Part shown: positions 25,595-35,365 of the stretch, piece by piece
Position numbering within the stretch: position 1 is the first letter of the stretch
How the letters are laid out: each line of letters starts with the position of its first letter
Origin: Schlesneria paludicola DSM 18645
GTDB taxonomy: Bacteria > Planctomycetota > Planctomycetia > Planctomycetales > Planctomycetaceae
Direction: 5' to 3'
Assembly (NCBI RefSeq): GCF_000255655.1
Contig: NZ_JH636435.1
Span: forward strand, 312,209 to 376,208
Length of the DNA: 64,000 nt
The notes under the pieces: model-generated
Told to the model about the DNA's origin: nothing
What the model saw: the letters and a program-made list of their open reading frames with translations, nothing else
Databases searched by the model: none
Translations under genes and position numbers: made by a program

Positions 25595-28369
25595 ATGCCC
25601 GCGTCTCAGTTGCAAACCAGTCAGCATTTCGAGTGGGACACCCCGTGGAGCATGGGATTTCTATCCACGGCGGCGGTGTTAATATTAATCTGGATGATTT
25701 GGCAGCTCGTACGGGAAGGGCGAATCGCCCAGTCCCGATTTTGGATGTTGTTTCTTTGCTTGCGCGTCACTGTGGCAGCGGTGCTGCTTTGGATGATTCT
25801 TGGCCCAACGGCGGTTCTGACTCGTACCGAGACACACCCGAGAACGCTCGCAGTCTATATCGATACCAGTTCTAGCATGCAGATTCAGGATCAAGCCGAT
25901 CCCGAGTCGGATCGGCGTTGGGATCTTGCGGCCGATGACCCGATTCACGCGGTAACAGCCGCCGACCGAGTGGTCTTGTTTGCCTCGGCACTACGGCAAC
26001 AGACGAAGCGATTGGCCGATTCAATGAACCAGCAGGCCACGACTGACGAGCGTCAGGAACTCATCGCAAAATGGCTGCAGCTTTCTGGCAAGTGCAGTGA
26101 ATGGCTCGAATCGGATTCGCTGAAACGGTCGATACCCTCGGCGCTGGAGCCGCTTTATCAAGAATTGATTCAGACACACAAGCACGAGTCGCTCGCGGTC
26201 ATGAATGAAACCAGCTGGCTGACCGGAATCGATCGCGGTGATCGCGAGCAAAAGCTGGTGCGACTTGCCGAAACGCAAGATCAGTTTGTGGCTCGTAGTC
26301 GTGTGTTTGCCGAGGCGTTGGTACGAGCGAACGTTGATACGGCTATCCCGAATCCGGCCACAGATCGCCCAACCCGCCTACAGCGGATCTCGCCAGCCAT
26401 TCGCCAGGGGCTGACGGAATGGCTGAAGCACAGCAAAGACCGATTTCGAATTCAGCTCGCCCAGTTCTCAGAACGAGTGACTCCACTGTCACTTGATAAC
26501 TGGCAATCGTCGCTGAATGAACTGGGATCGATCCAACCGGACGGAGACGAAATTCGAGAAACGGATTTGTCAGGACTTCTGAAGCAGATTCGGGATGACG
26601 CTGGAAAAGAAGACCTTGCCGCCGCAGTCATTTTGACCGATGGGCGTCACTCGGTTCAAACCCCCGATGACCCGCGCGATCTTGCGGCGCAAGTGCGACT
26701 GCCACTGTTTCTGGTACCGATTGGACATGGAGAGATGAAGCGAGATTTGATTCTGCATCATCTTCACGCCCCCACGTCCGTCATTCAGACCGACAAGATC
26801 CTGATCGAGGGGATTGTCACGGCACATCATTGTGCGGGCGAAAGTTGTGATGTGCATCTGATCGAAGCAAAGAAAGTGATCGAGACGCGGCGAGTCCAGT
26901 TCCGCTCACAGCAAGATGACCAGCGGTTTGCCTTTGAAGTTCCCACACACAAAGTTGAACGCCGCGAATTCACGCTCGTCGTCGAGAGACTGGAAGGGGA
27001 GCACTCATTTGCAAATAACTCTCGATCGGTCGCTGTTGACGTCACCGATGCGGTCCTAAGAATTCTGCTGGCCGATGGCCAGGCGCGATGGGAATACCAG
27101 TACTTGGTCAACTTGTTCAATCGGCAGGACAAGGTTGAGCTCGACCAGTTGCATTTCATCCCTCATGTCTTCGCGACGGGTCGCAGAAAGAAAAGTCGGC
27201 AATTTCCGCTGACCGTCCAGGAATGGAGCGAGTACCGCGTTGTCATTTTGGGAGATGTCTCAGCCCGACAGCTCACTCGGCAAAGCCAGGAATCGCTTCG
27301 TGACTCGATCATTCAACGCGGCGGAAGCCTGATCATCGTCGCAGGACAGAATGACATGCCCGATGCTTTTACCGGCGAGCCACTCGAGCAATTGCTGCCC
27401 GTGGAGTCAGATTCAGCATTCTCGCCCGATCGGCTTGGCTATCGCGTCGAAATGACTGCAGAAGGTAAATCGATGGATGCGATGCGTCTTGTGGATGATC
27501 TGTCATCCACCGAGCAAATCTGGCGAGAATCGAGTAGCTCGCTGCCGATTTACTTCCTTTCGTCGTACCACAAAGCAAAGCCGAATTCGCAGGTTTTGCT
27601 CAGTGCTGTCAGCAACCGGGCCGTGGCGACCACCGCGGAATCGCCTGCTTTGCTTTGCTGGCAGACAGTCGGAGCAGGGCGCGTGGCTTACCTGTCGTCC
27701 CCCACGACGTACCAGCTGAGAAATCGGAGTGGAGATAAGTTTCACCATCGGTTCTGGGGGCAACTTGTGCGCTGGATCGTTTCACGATCCGCCATGACTG
27801 GTTCGAAAACGGTCAAGCTTCTGGCCGACAAGTCAAACTACTTCGAAGGCGACGTCGCTCAACTGAGTGTCGCGCTAATGGATCTCGAAGGACAACCGGT
27901 GACGAACGCGGCGCCACAGCTTGACGTCATTCAGGCGGGGAATGTCGCCGCGAACGTGGAACTGACCGCCGACCCTAAGGTGCCCGGTCGCTATCTAGGT
28001 ACCTTCACGACAAACGAATCGGACAAATTCACCCTTCGTGCTCGCGGGGGCGATATCCAGCGACTGCTCGATGCGGAACGCTATGTCGATCCGGTCCAGA
28101 TCCAGATTGAATTCGAACCGGGGCTAGATCGCGAATTGAGTGATCCGCGGGCCGATCGTCCCCTGTTGCAACACCTGGCCGAGCAATCGGGGGGGCTGGT
28201 GCTTGAGCCAACGGCGCTGACGGAAGTGATACACGCGATTTCGTTGGAACCACGAATTCAGATCTCGTCGCAAAAGACGCCGATCTGGGATCGTTGGTGG
28301 TGTCTGTGGGCTCTCCTTGGTTGTTTGAGCTTGGAATGGTTCATTCGGAAACGAATTGGCCTTGCGTGA
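25595..28369 (+). CDS. large membrane VWA protein, second of the operon
   Basis: This 924-aa protein has two N-terminal membrane helices (about 19-40 and 46-70) and one C-terminal helix (WWCLWALLGCLSLEWFI). After the second helix comes a VWA-like domain with the motif VYIDTSSSM and, later, AAVILTDGRHSVQ. A GATase1-like segment (RILLADGQARWEYQYL, GGSLIIVAGQNDMPD) and Ig-like beta domains follow. Its start is 3 bases after the BatA gene stop; GAGG lies about 13 bases upstream. The layout mirrors the preceding BatA protein, as if from duplication and divergence. The function is unknown; it is probably a MoxR-dependent envelope component. Confidence 0.82.
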   Translation: MPASQLQTSQHFEWDTPWSMGFLSTAAVLILIWMIWQLVREGRIAQSRFWMLFLCLRVTVAAVLLWMILGPTAVLTRTETHPRTLAVYIDTSSSMQIQDQADPESDRRWDLAADDPIHAVTAADRVVLFASALRQQTKRLADSMNQQATTDERQELIAKWLQLSGKCSEWLESDSLKRSIPSALEPLYQELIQTHKHESLAVMNETSWLTGIDRGDREQKLVRLAETQDQFVARSRVFAEALVRANVDTAIPNPATDRPTRLQRISPAIRQGLTEWLKHSKDRFRIQLAQFSERVTPLSLDNWQSSLNELGSIQPDGDEIRETDLSGLLKQIRDDAGKEDLAAAVILTDGRHSVQTPDDPRDLAAQVRLPLFLVPIGHGEMKRDLILHHLHAPTSVIQTDKILIEGIVTAHHCAGESCDVHLIEAKKVIETRRVQFRSQQDDQRFAFEVPTHKVERREFTLVVERLEGEHSFANNSRSVAVDVTDAVLRILLADGQARWEYQYLVNLFNRQDKVELDQLHFIPHVFATGRRKKSRQFPLTVQEWSEYRVVILGDVSARQLTRQSQESLRDSIIQRGGSLIIVAGQNDMPDAFTGEPLEQLLPVESDSAFSPDRLGYRVEMTAEGKSMDAMRLVDDLSSTEQIWRESSSSLPIYFLSSYHKAKPNSQVLLSAVSNRAVATTAESPALLCWQTVGAGRVAYLSSPTTYQLRNRSGDKFHHRFWGQLVRWIVSRSAMTGSKTVKLLADKSNYFEGDVAQLSVALMDLEGQPVTNAAPQLDVIQAGNVAANVELTADPKVPGRYLGTFTTNESDKFTLRARGGDIQRLLDAERYVDPVQIQIEFEPGLDRELSDPRADRPLLQHLAEQSGGLVLEPTALTEVIHAISLEPRIQISSQKTPIWDRWWCLWALLGCLSLEWFIRKRIGLA

Positions 28370-28442
28370 TGCTCGGCAAAGCTGGTGTACTTGGTACGTA
28401 CGGAAGGCTGGTTTGGCAACATTTCAGCAAAGGATCCCCGAG

Positions 28443-31400
28443 ATGGCATCGCCTTCTTCAGATCATGCGGCCGCCGATCATCTGGTTCCTATGGTGGTAT
28501 CGGGCAAGATTTCCGACGTCGTTAATCGCACGCGGGGAATGCGTCTGATTGGGGGCGCCGTTGTCGCGCTGGCTGCGGCACTCGCGGTAATGCTGATCGC
28601 CATCGGTGTCGATTGGGCGGCCGTCCTGTTCGAGCCCGCGCAGCGAACCGTGCTGACGCTCGCGACATTCGCCATGATGGGAGTGCTCGCGCTTAGTTGC
28701 CTTGGCATCGCGGCAACTCGCCGTATGTCGAATTTGGACGCGGCACGCCAGATCGACGAACAGGTTCCTCAGTTGGAGGAGCGATGGACGTCCGTTACGG
28801 AATTCTCGACGACTCACGCCGCTCCTTCGATTCGCGGCTCGGAAACATTTATCCGCAAAGTTGCAGAAGAAGCGGCGCAACTTGAATCCGTCGTGGAGCC
28901 AACACAGATTCAGAGGGGCCAAGGTCTGACGTTGGCCTTTGGCGTGTTGGGGGCTGTGACCGCCGTCTGGGCTGCCGTGCTTTTAATCGATCCCGGGCAG
29001 GCGACCGTCCTGGTTCAGCGACTTTTCTGTCCCCAGTCTGATATCAGCCTGACCCAGGTTCACGCGGAATCGGGAGACATCATTCAACCTCGCGGTTCAA
29101 ATGTGAAGCTCGAAGCCGTTGTGGCTGGGCGTGCGCAATCCAAAGCCGAGGTCACGATTCGCCAGGCAGGGGCAGGCGACGAAATCGTGTCGTTGGAACC
29201 GTTGAATGCCGATCGGACACGTTTTGTTTATCCCCGCAAAGATCTTCAGCAATCGTTTGCCTATCGTTTCCGTTCGGGTGATGGGCAATCGGCCTGGCAT
29301 GAAGTCAGAATGGCCGATCGTCCCGCGTTAAAACTGGTCGATTTCCGGATCATCCCACCCGCATATTCCAAGTTGCTTGATTTCCATCAGGATGGCTTGC
29401 CCAAATCGGTCAAGGCTCTGCAGGGCAGCCGCCTGCTGTTACAGTTTGAGTCGAGCATTCCACTAATGTCGTTCGTCCTCCAACGAGAAAACGGCATTGA
29501 ACAGATGCTGGTGGAATCTGAAGCGAAGAAATACCACGGTGAAATTGAACTGACTGAATCGTTCGCGTTCCGGCCGAACATGACCAGCGTTGAAGGCTTG
29601 GCAAACAGTCAGCCTCCGCGGTGCGAAATCATTGTTTTCCGCGATCAAGCGCCGACGGTCGACGTTGCCACTCCCTCGAATGAGGTAGCGGTGCGTCCTG
29701 ATGATTCGATCACGATTGCGTTCGATGCCAAGGATGATCTGGGAATCGCGCGGGCGGAACTTGTAATCTTCGAATCCTCGAACGAAGGAATCGAAGTCCG
29801 GAAAACAATACCGATTTCACTTGGCGAGCAGGTCGGTGAAAGGTCGGTTCATGCCCAGGCCGAGCTTGACCTAGCCGAATTTCACCTGAAGCATGGCGAG
29901 CAGTTGACCTACGCGATCCGCGTGTATGACACCAAGGATACGGCGACAACTCATCAACCCGGAGGTACACCGCAATCCGAACTCACTCAACAAGACACGC
30001 GGCCTCAGCCTGCCACCGGTGACGCGCCAGAGGGGCGGCCTGCTCCGAAGGCGGATCTCTCAATGGCGTTGATCGGCGCGAAAGCACCGCCCGTGAATCA
30101 AGAGTCGAAACGGGCGGCCGAACAATCGAAGCCGGACCAGCCACCGAGCCGCCCCACAGACGACACACCACGCGCTGACGAGCCACAGGGAAAACAAGAA
30201 ACAACGGATAGCGAGCCACCCAGGGAACAAGCGGGCGGCGGCAACACTTGGATTCCGAAATCCAACGCGAAGCAGAGCCGCGACAATCAACCGAAGGGGG
30301 AGGTCGGGGGAAAACCTCGACCTGAGTTCGAGATGGCCAAGCATGAACTCGATACGGCCGGCGGACAATGCACGAGTTGTTCACGACGCCGAATCACCAT
30401 TGACGAGTGGGCCGGCTCGTTCGCGTCTCAGGTTCTCGACAAGCTTCAACTGGAAATCGATCCGGTGCTGAAAGCATTGAAAAAAACGTTGACCGACGCA
30501 CGGCACACTCTCCAACCGCTCGCGGATCAGGCCAAGACCGCAAAGCAGTGGCAGCCCGCTGACAGCAATTTGGTTCGGCAAGGCGATGGTTTCTTGGATG
30601 TGTCCGAGCAGCAGGTCAAGGACCTGACCAAAAAGACAGACGGTACTCCGTATGCCTTTATTGGGCTGCAACTGCAAGACATCGTTCATTTGCACATTCA
30701 CCCGGCACGTGAAAAGCTGAGCGATGTGACTTTGTTCGATTCGTCCAGTAAACCCGACGATCTGACTTCGTCTGTCGTACATATTCAACGCGCGATTGAA
30801 CTGATCGAAAAGCTGACTTGGGAATACGAGGCCGTCAAACTGAATCAGAAATTGGCGGAAACAATGACCCATATCAAGAAGATGAATCAGATCTTCCTCG
30901 AAGGAACGTTCGCACTGCTGAACTCGCAAAAACCGAATCTGAATCCGAAGGATCGCGAATTCATGGAATTCGATCTCACCGAAGAGTTCCTTGCGAAACT
31001 GCAGGCCCTGCTCAAGAAGAAGCTGGAAATCCAGGCTGAACTCGCGAAGGTCTTGTCCCAGGACCCCCGCCTGCTGGAACGATACATGGCGCGCACTCGA
31101 CTGGAAGCCACAACGTTGCGTGATCAACTGACTCTGCTGAACGGCCGCCAGCAGACGCTCACGAATGACGTGAAGGACGGTCTGCCCGCTGCGAATGATC
31201 CAAAGGGAAAGTTGACACTGAAAAACCGGATGTTGAGGCGGGCAGAGTCGGCAGCGCAAATCGCTGAGGACACGTCCCAGATGTTCGAGAGCTACGTGGT
31301 CTGGACGCCGCGATCAATGGATGTCAACAAAGGATCACTGGCGACGTTCAAGGCCAATGGCCTGAAACTGGTTGCGACGGCGGCCGAACTGGCAAAACGA

Positions 31401-32429
31401 GCCCGCACCAAAGATGTCGCGCAAGCAATAGACGTCGGCGAGAATCTGTACGAGCAATTGCTCAAGTGGAAAGAGAGCCTGCCTGATCTGGTCGATGAAA
31501 CGGATGACCCCAAATTACATGTCCATGTCGCGAATCGCTTGCAAGATACCGAGAAGCTGATCACGCAAACGTCGGGTTGGGTTGTGAAAGAAAAAGCGAT
31601 GGAAGGAGGCGACCATCATCTGGCTGCGGAGATTGATCAGCATCGAATCACTGTCGATACCGTGATTCTGGCCGGCAAACTCACCAGCCTGAATGCCCAG
31701 TGTCAGGGAATCAGTGTCAAACTGGGCGAGGCCGCGAGTACGTTCTTGCATACGATGAATGACGACCTGGTGGCGGAGCTTGAAATCTCGCAGGAGAAAC
31801 TGGATGACAACGAACTTCAGAAAGCCGTCCATCATCAGTCGCTCGCGCTGACTCATTTTGCCAGCGCCGAGAAGCAACTCGACGATCTGATGGACGGGAT
31901 TATCAAGCATCTTGACTCAATACCATTCAACGATAGACCAGAAATGCCGGATGATGTCGAACCGGAATCGTTGGAATCCCTGCTGGCGATGCTCGACGAC
32001 GAAGCACGCGCGGCGGAATCGTTGGGAATTCCCCCTCGCCCTTCCAACCTGATCATTGAGAAGGATTGGTTCAAGCCTGGGCAAGGTCCCGGCAGTGGCG
32101 GACAGGGCGGTTCAGGACGTCGCTCCCGCCAGCCTAACGCTCAGATGGCTCAGGCAAGGCAGAGCAGTCAAGATGCAGAAAAACTGCGCAAGCAGTTTGA
32201 AGACTCATTGAAGAAAATGATGAAGGCGAAGAACGCGGAGGACAAAGGTGGAATGGCCGGCAAAGCCGAGCGGAAGTGGGACACCCTGGGTTCGAAGCTT
32301 GAGGAACACGTGCGGCAAGGGCGAGCCAATCTGCCTCCTGAGCAATACCGTAAAGCGATTGAAATGTATTTCGAGTCGCTGGCGGGCAAGCAAATCGGTA
32401 GACAACTTCGCCAATCGGCCGAAAACTGA
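28443..32429 (+). CDS. very large DUF4175-like coiled membrane protein
   Basis: This 1328-aa protein has about three hydrophobic segments in the first 200 residues (LIGGAVVALAAALAVMLIAI; LTLATFAMMGVLALSC; LAFGVLGAVTAVWAAVLLI). A long extracytoplasmic part follows. Ig-like strands end with VRPDDSITIAFDAKDDLGIA, the pattern of DUF4175-family proteins. A Pro/Gln/charged linker and a CTSCSRR cysteine pair come next. About 600 residues of Lys/Glu-rich coiled helices then end in a Gly-rich patch (GPGSGGQGGSGRR). ATG 28443 is chosen over a TTG 87 bases earlier. It closes the MoxR operon, 73 bases after the second VWA gene. The role is unknown; the length suggests a structural or tethering function. 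Confidence 0.75.
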   Translation: MASPSSDHAAADHLVPMVVSGKISDVVNRTRGMRLIGGAVVALAAALAVMLIAIGVDWAAVLFEPAQRTVLTLATFAMMGVLALSCLGIAATRRMSNLDAARQIDEQVPQLEERWTSVTEFSTTHAAPSIRGSETFIRKVAEEAAQLESVVEPTQIQRGQGLTLAFGVLGAVTAVWAAVLLIDPGQATVLVQRLFCPQSDISLTQVHAESGDIIQPRGSNVKLEAVVAGRAQSKAEVTIRQAGAGDEIVSLEPLNADRTRFVYPRKDLQQSFAYRFRSGDGQSAWHEVRMADRPALKLVDFRIIPPAYSKLLDFHQDGLPKSVKALQGSRLLLQFESSIPLMSFVLQRENGIEQMLVESEAKKYHGEIELTESFAFRPNMTSVEGLANSQPPRCEIIVFRDQAPTVDVATPSNEVAVRPDDSITIAFDAKDDLGIARAELVIFESSNEGIEVRKTIPISLGEQVGERSVHAQAELDLAEFHLKHGEQLTYAIRVYDTKDTATTHQPGGTPQSELTQQDTRPQPATGDAPEGRPAPKADLSMALIGAKAPPVNQESKRAAEQSKPDQPPSRPTDDTPRADEPQGKQETTDSEPPREQAGGGNTWIPKSNAKQSRDNQPKGEVGGKPRPEFEMAKHELDTAGGQCTSCSRRRITIDEWAGSFASQVLDKLQLEIDPVLKALKKTLTDARHTLQPLADQAKTAKQWQPADSNLVRQGDGFLDVSEQQVKDLTKKTDGTPYAFIGLQLQDIVHLHIHPAREKLSDVTLFDSSSKPDDLTSSVVHIQRAIELIEKLTWEYEAVKLNQKLAETMTHIKKMNQIFLEGTFALLNSQKPNLNPKDREFMEFDLTEEFLAKLQALLKKKLEIQAELAKVLSQDPRLLERYMARTRLEATTLRDQLTLLNGRQQTLTNDVKDGLPAANDPKGKLTLKNRMLRRAESAAQIAEDTSQMFESYVVWTPRSMDVNKGSLATFKANGLKLVATAAELAKRARTKDVAQAIDVGENLYEQLLKWKESLPDLVDETDDPKLHVHVANRLQDTEKLITQTSGWVVKEKAMEGGDHHLAAEIDQHRITVDTVILAGKLTSLNAQCQGISVKLGEAASTFLHTMNDDLVAELEISQEKLDDNELQKAVHHQSLALTHFASAEKQLDDLMDGIIKHLDSIPFNDRPEMPDDVEPESLESLLAMLDDEARAAESLGIPPRPSNLIIEKDWFKPGQGPGSGGQGGSGRRSRQPNAQMAQARQSSQDAEKLRKQFEDSLKKMMKAKNAEDKGGMAGKAERKWDTLGSKLEEHVRQGRANLPPEQYRKAIEMYFESLAGKQIGRQLRQSAEN

Positions 32430-32645
32430 GTCAGGCCGCGGATGGAGCTCCAAACTGGGGTTGGCCCGGCAATGAACTCGTTGGAATCTCGCAATTCCGG
32501 GTTCCGAAACATCCATCTGGACGATGGCAGTGCATCAAACGGCCGGTCATGATCTGAAACGCAGATTGCTGGTGTTCAATGTCGGGCTATTCTTGTCGGA
32601 CGACGGTCAATTGATTATTCTGTCGGATTACCTCGACGGATTTTC

Positions 32646-33584
32646 ATGAACGCACCGCAACGGCAGACACGCACGCATCTCATCTCGTTGTTTCAACAAC
32701 AGGGATTGCACCCGCGCGGTGATCTGGGGCAGAACTTTCTGATCGACCTCAACCTGCTCGAACTCATCGTTCAGGAAGCCCAGTTGGGGCCCGACGATGT
32801 CGTGCTGGAAGTCGGAGCAGGGACGGGTGGCCTGACGACGTATCTATCTGCGGCTGCGGCGGTTGTGTCAGTCGAATATGACCCCAATATGTACGCATTG
32901 GCAAGTCTCGCAATCGCGGGCCGTGACAATGTGACGCTACTGAATACAGACGCCCTGAAGAGCAAGAGTCAGATTGCCCCAGTGGTCATGGACGCGGTTC
33001 GACGCGAGCTCGCGGTGGATCCACGGCGAAAACTGAAGCTGGTCGCGAACCTTCCCTACCATATCAGCACCCCGTTGATTGCGAATCTGATCGCCAGTGA
33101 TCTGCCTTGGGAGCGGATGGTGGTCACGATTCAGTGGGAACTGGCCGAACGGATGGTTGCGAAGCCGCGAAGTGGGGATTACAGCGCCCTATCGGTCTTT
33201 TTGCAGGCCCACTGCCGCATCAAAACCATTCGAAAGTTGGGTCCTACGGTATTTTGGCCGAAACCTGGAGTCGATTCGGCCATCGTGCAGATCGATCCGA
33301 ATTTCGAGGCCAGTTCTCAGATTGTGAATCGACACGAGTTCCAATCGTTTATTCGCGACATTTTTACGCAACGGCGAAAGCGTTTGCGAGGAGTCGTGGC
33401 GAACCTGTTCAAGCCCCGCTTGTCGAAATCACAAGTGGACGCGATTTTTGCCGCGATGACTTTGCACGAGGAAACTCGCGCCGAAGAGTTAGAAGTCAAA
33501 CAACTTGTCGAATTGTCAAATCGGTTGCAGCGTTGCCTGTCCGGGGAGACACTTTCCACAGGTCCAGACGAGACCGCACCGTGA
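32646..33584 (+). CDS. rsmA: 16S rRNA dimethyladenosine transferase
   Basis: This 312-aa SAM-dependent enzyme (KsgA) dimethylates the two adjacent adenosines near the 3' end of 16S rRNA during 30S maturation. The N-terminus has GDLGQNFLIDLNLL. The SAM-binding motif is LEVGAGTGGLTTYL, followed by VEYDP. The catalytic NLPYHISTPLI matches the family NLPYxIS. PKPGVDSAIV and the helical C-terminal domain complete it. The start at ATG 32646 lies 217 bases after the DUF4175 gene. The length is slightly above the usual 270-290 aa owing to a charged C-terminal tail. Confidence 0.95.
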   Translation: MNAPQRQTRTHLISLFQQQGLHPRGDLGQNFLIDLNLLELIVQEAQLGPDDVVLEVGAGTGGLTTYLSAAAAVVSVEYDPNMYALASLAIAGRDNVTLLNTDALKSKSQIAPVVMDAVRRELAVDPRRKLKLVANLPYHISTPLIANLIASDLPWERMVVTIQWELAERMVAKPRSGDYSALSVFLQAHCRIKTIRKLGPTVFWPKPGVDSAIVQIDPNFEASSQIVNRHEFQSFIRDIFTQRRKRLRGVVANLFKPRLSKSQVDAIFAAMTLHEETRAEELEVKQLVELSNRLQRCLSGETLSTGPDETAP

Positions 33585-33733
33585 GAAATCCGTGGCGATT
33601 TGGGGTTGAATTCACGAATCGAGCCGAATGGACGCGGGCCTTTGCACAAGGTCCAGTCTGATTTGGGCGACGAAACGTTGAAAATAGAGCGGACAAGCAG
33701 ATTTCGAGTTGGGACGATTTCAAAGGAGTCATG

Positions 33734-35224
33734 ATGGACGAACGCATTTCGTATAAGGGAATCACCTTTGATGACGTGTTGTTGGAGCCGCACTACAGCG
33801 AAGTCATGCCGAATGAGGCCGACGTCACGACGCAGTTGACCAGCAACATTCGGATCAATGTTCCGATCGTCAGCAGCCCGATGGACACCGTCACCGAAAG
33901 CGAGATGGCGGTGGCAATGGCCCAGGAAGGTGGGATTGGCATCGTTCACAAGAACATGTCAGCCGAGCATCAGGCGATGGAAGTTGAACGGGTCAAGCGG
34001 GCGGAACATGGTGTCATCGTCGATCCAGTGACGCTTCCACCTGAGGCAACGGCCGAAGAAGCCTGGGACCTGATGGAACGTCGAAACATCGGTGGTGTTC
34101 CCGTCACCCGAAATGGGCGTCTGCTCGGAATTCTCACTCGGCGCGATTTGCGATTCATGCCCTCTGGCGACAAGGCCACCCCCATTTCCGAGGTGATGAC
34201 CAAGGAAAACCTTGTCACGGCAAAAGAAGATACGACTCTGGCCGACGCACAACGGATTCTATTGGAAAACAAAGTCGAAAAGCTGTTGTTGATTGATGAA
34301 AATCAGCAACTGAAGGGTTTGATTACGATCAAGGATATCGACAAGAATCTGCGCTATCCGCGTGCGGCAAAAGACTCGCGCGGTCGCTTGCGAGTCGGAG
34401 CAGCGATCGGCGTTGGCGACTTCGAGCGTGCGGAACGGTTGATCGAAAAAGGTGTCGACGTCCTGTGTGTCGATAGCGCTCACGGTCATTCGCGGAACGT
34501 CGTCGAAACGGTCAAAGAGTTGAAACGACGTTGGAACATCGACGTGATTGCGGGCAACGTTGCGACGACCGAGGGGGCACGCGATCTGGTACGAGCAGGT
34601 GTTAATGCTGTGAAGGTCGGAATTGGCCCTGGGTCGATCTGCACGACTCGAATCATCGCCGGCATTGGAGTTCCGCAACTGACCGCCATTTCCAACGCGT
34701 CGAAAGCGGTGGAAGGAACTGATGTCTCGATCATCGCCGATGGCGGAATTCGCTACAGCGGCGATATCACCAAGGCCCTTGCCGCGGGGGCTCATGTCGT
34801 CATGCTGGGAGGATTGCTTGCGGGGCTCGACGAAAGCCCAGGCGAAACAATCCTGTACCAGGGGCGACGATTCAAACGCTATCGTGGGATGGGATCGTTG
34901 GGGGCGATGGTGAAGGGCAGCAGTGAACGGTATCGCCAGTCGAACAGCGACGAAAACCGCGGTCCCGCATCGTCGAAACTGGTCCCGGAAGGGGTCGAAG
35001 GGCGAGTTGCATACCGAGGTTCATTGCCCAGTGTGCTCTATCAACTGATCGGTGGTTTGCGGGCGGGCATGGGATACTGCGGAGTCAGAACCATCGGACA
35101 ACTGCGAACAGAGGCAAGGTTCATTCAGGTGACGCCTGCTTCCGTCCGCGAAAGTCATCCGCACGATATCTCGATCGTCGAAGAATCGCCGAACTATTCC
35201 GCCGAGCATTCGCCGAGAGAATAG
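33734..35224 (+). CDS. guaB: inosine-5'-monophosphate dehydrogenase
   Basis: This enzyme oxidises IMP to XMP with NAD+, the committed step of GMP synthesis. The 496-aa TIM barrel with an inserted CBS pair starts [13 protein letters not shown] and has [11 protein letters not shown]. The CBS pair spans about 95-210 ([38 protein letters not shown]). The phosphate and catalytic loop is [12 protein letters not shown] with the nucleophile near Cys303. [17 protein letters not shown] and the flap [10 protein letters not shown] follow. Two adjacent ATGs exist; AAAGGAG favours the second (33734) by spacing. The C-terminal segment [11 protein letters not shown] is intact, so the enzyme should be functional. 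Confidence 0.97.
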   Translation: MDERISYKGITFDDVLLEPHYSEVMPNEADVTTQLTSNIRINVPIVSSPMDTVTESEMAVAMAQEGGIGIVHKNMSAEHQAMEVERVKRAEHGVIVDPVTLPPEATAEEAWDLMERRNIGGVPVTRNGRLLGILTRRDLRFMPSGDKATPISEVMTKENLVTAKEDTTLADAQRILLENKVEKLLLIDENQQLKGLITIKDIDKNLRYPRAAKDSRGRLRVGAAIGVGDFERAERLIEKGVDVLCVDSAHGHSRNVVETVKELKRRWNIDVIAGNVATTEGARDLVRAGVNAVKVGIGPGSICTTRIIAGIGVPQLTAISNASKAVEGTDVSIIADGGIRYSGDITKALAAGAHVVMLGGLLAGLDESPGETILYQGRRFKRYRGMGSLGAMVKGSSERYRQSNSDENRGPASSKLVPEGVEGRVAYRGSLPSVLYQLIGGLRAGMGYCGVRTIGQLRTEARFIQVTPASVRESHPHDISIVEESPNYSAEHSPRE

Positions 35225-35365
35225 TTCACCTGAACACTGTTTGTTGCCCAAGGGTGAAAGTCACAGTCAGGCCGGCGGCCGTGTGCAGCCAGGTCCGTGC
35301 CATGCAAGTAGCATCACAGGTTTGTGTTTTTCAGAATGTCCGTCAGTCCCTAATTTCGTGACACT

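Noticed and set aside
30381-31259. 292-codon minus-strand frame inside the DUF4175-like gene
   Set aside because: Antisense shadow of a Lys/Glu/Gln-rich coiled region, which naturally lacks stops on the opposite strand.
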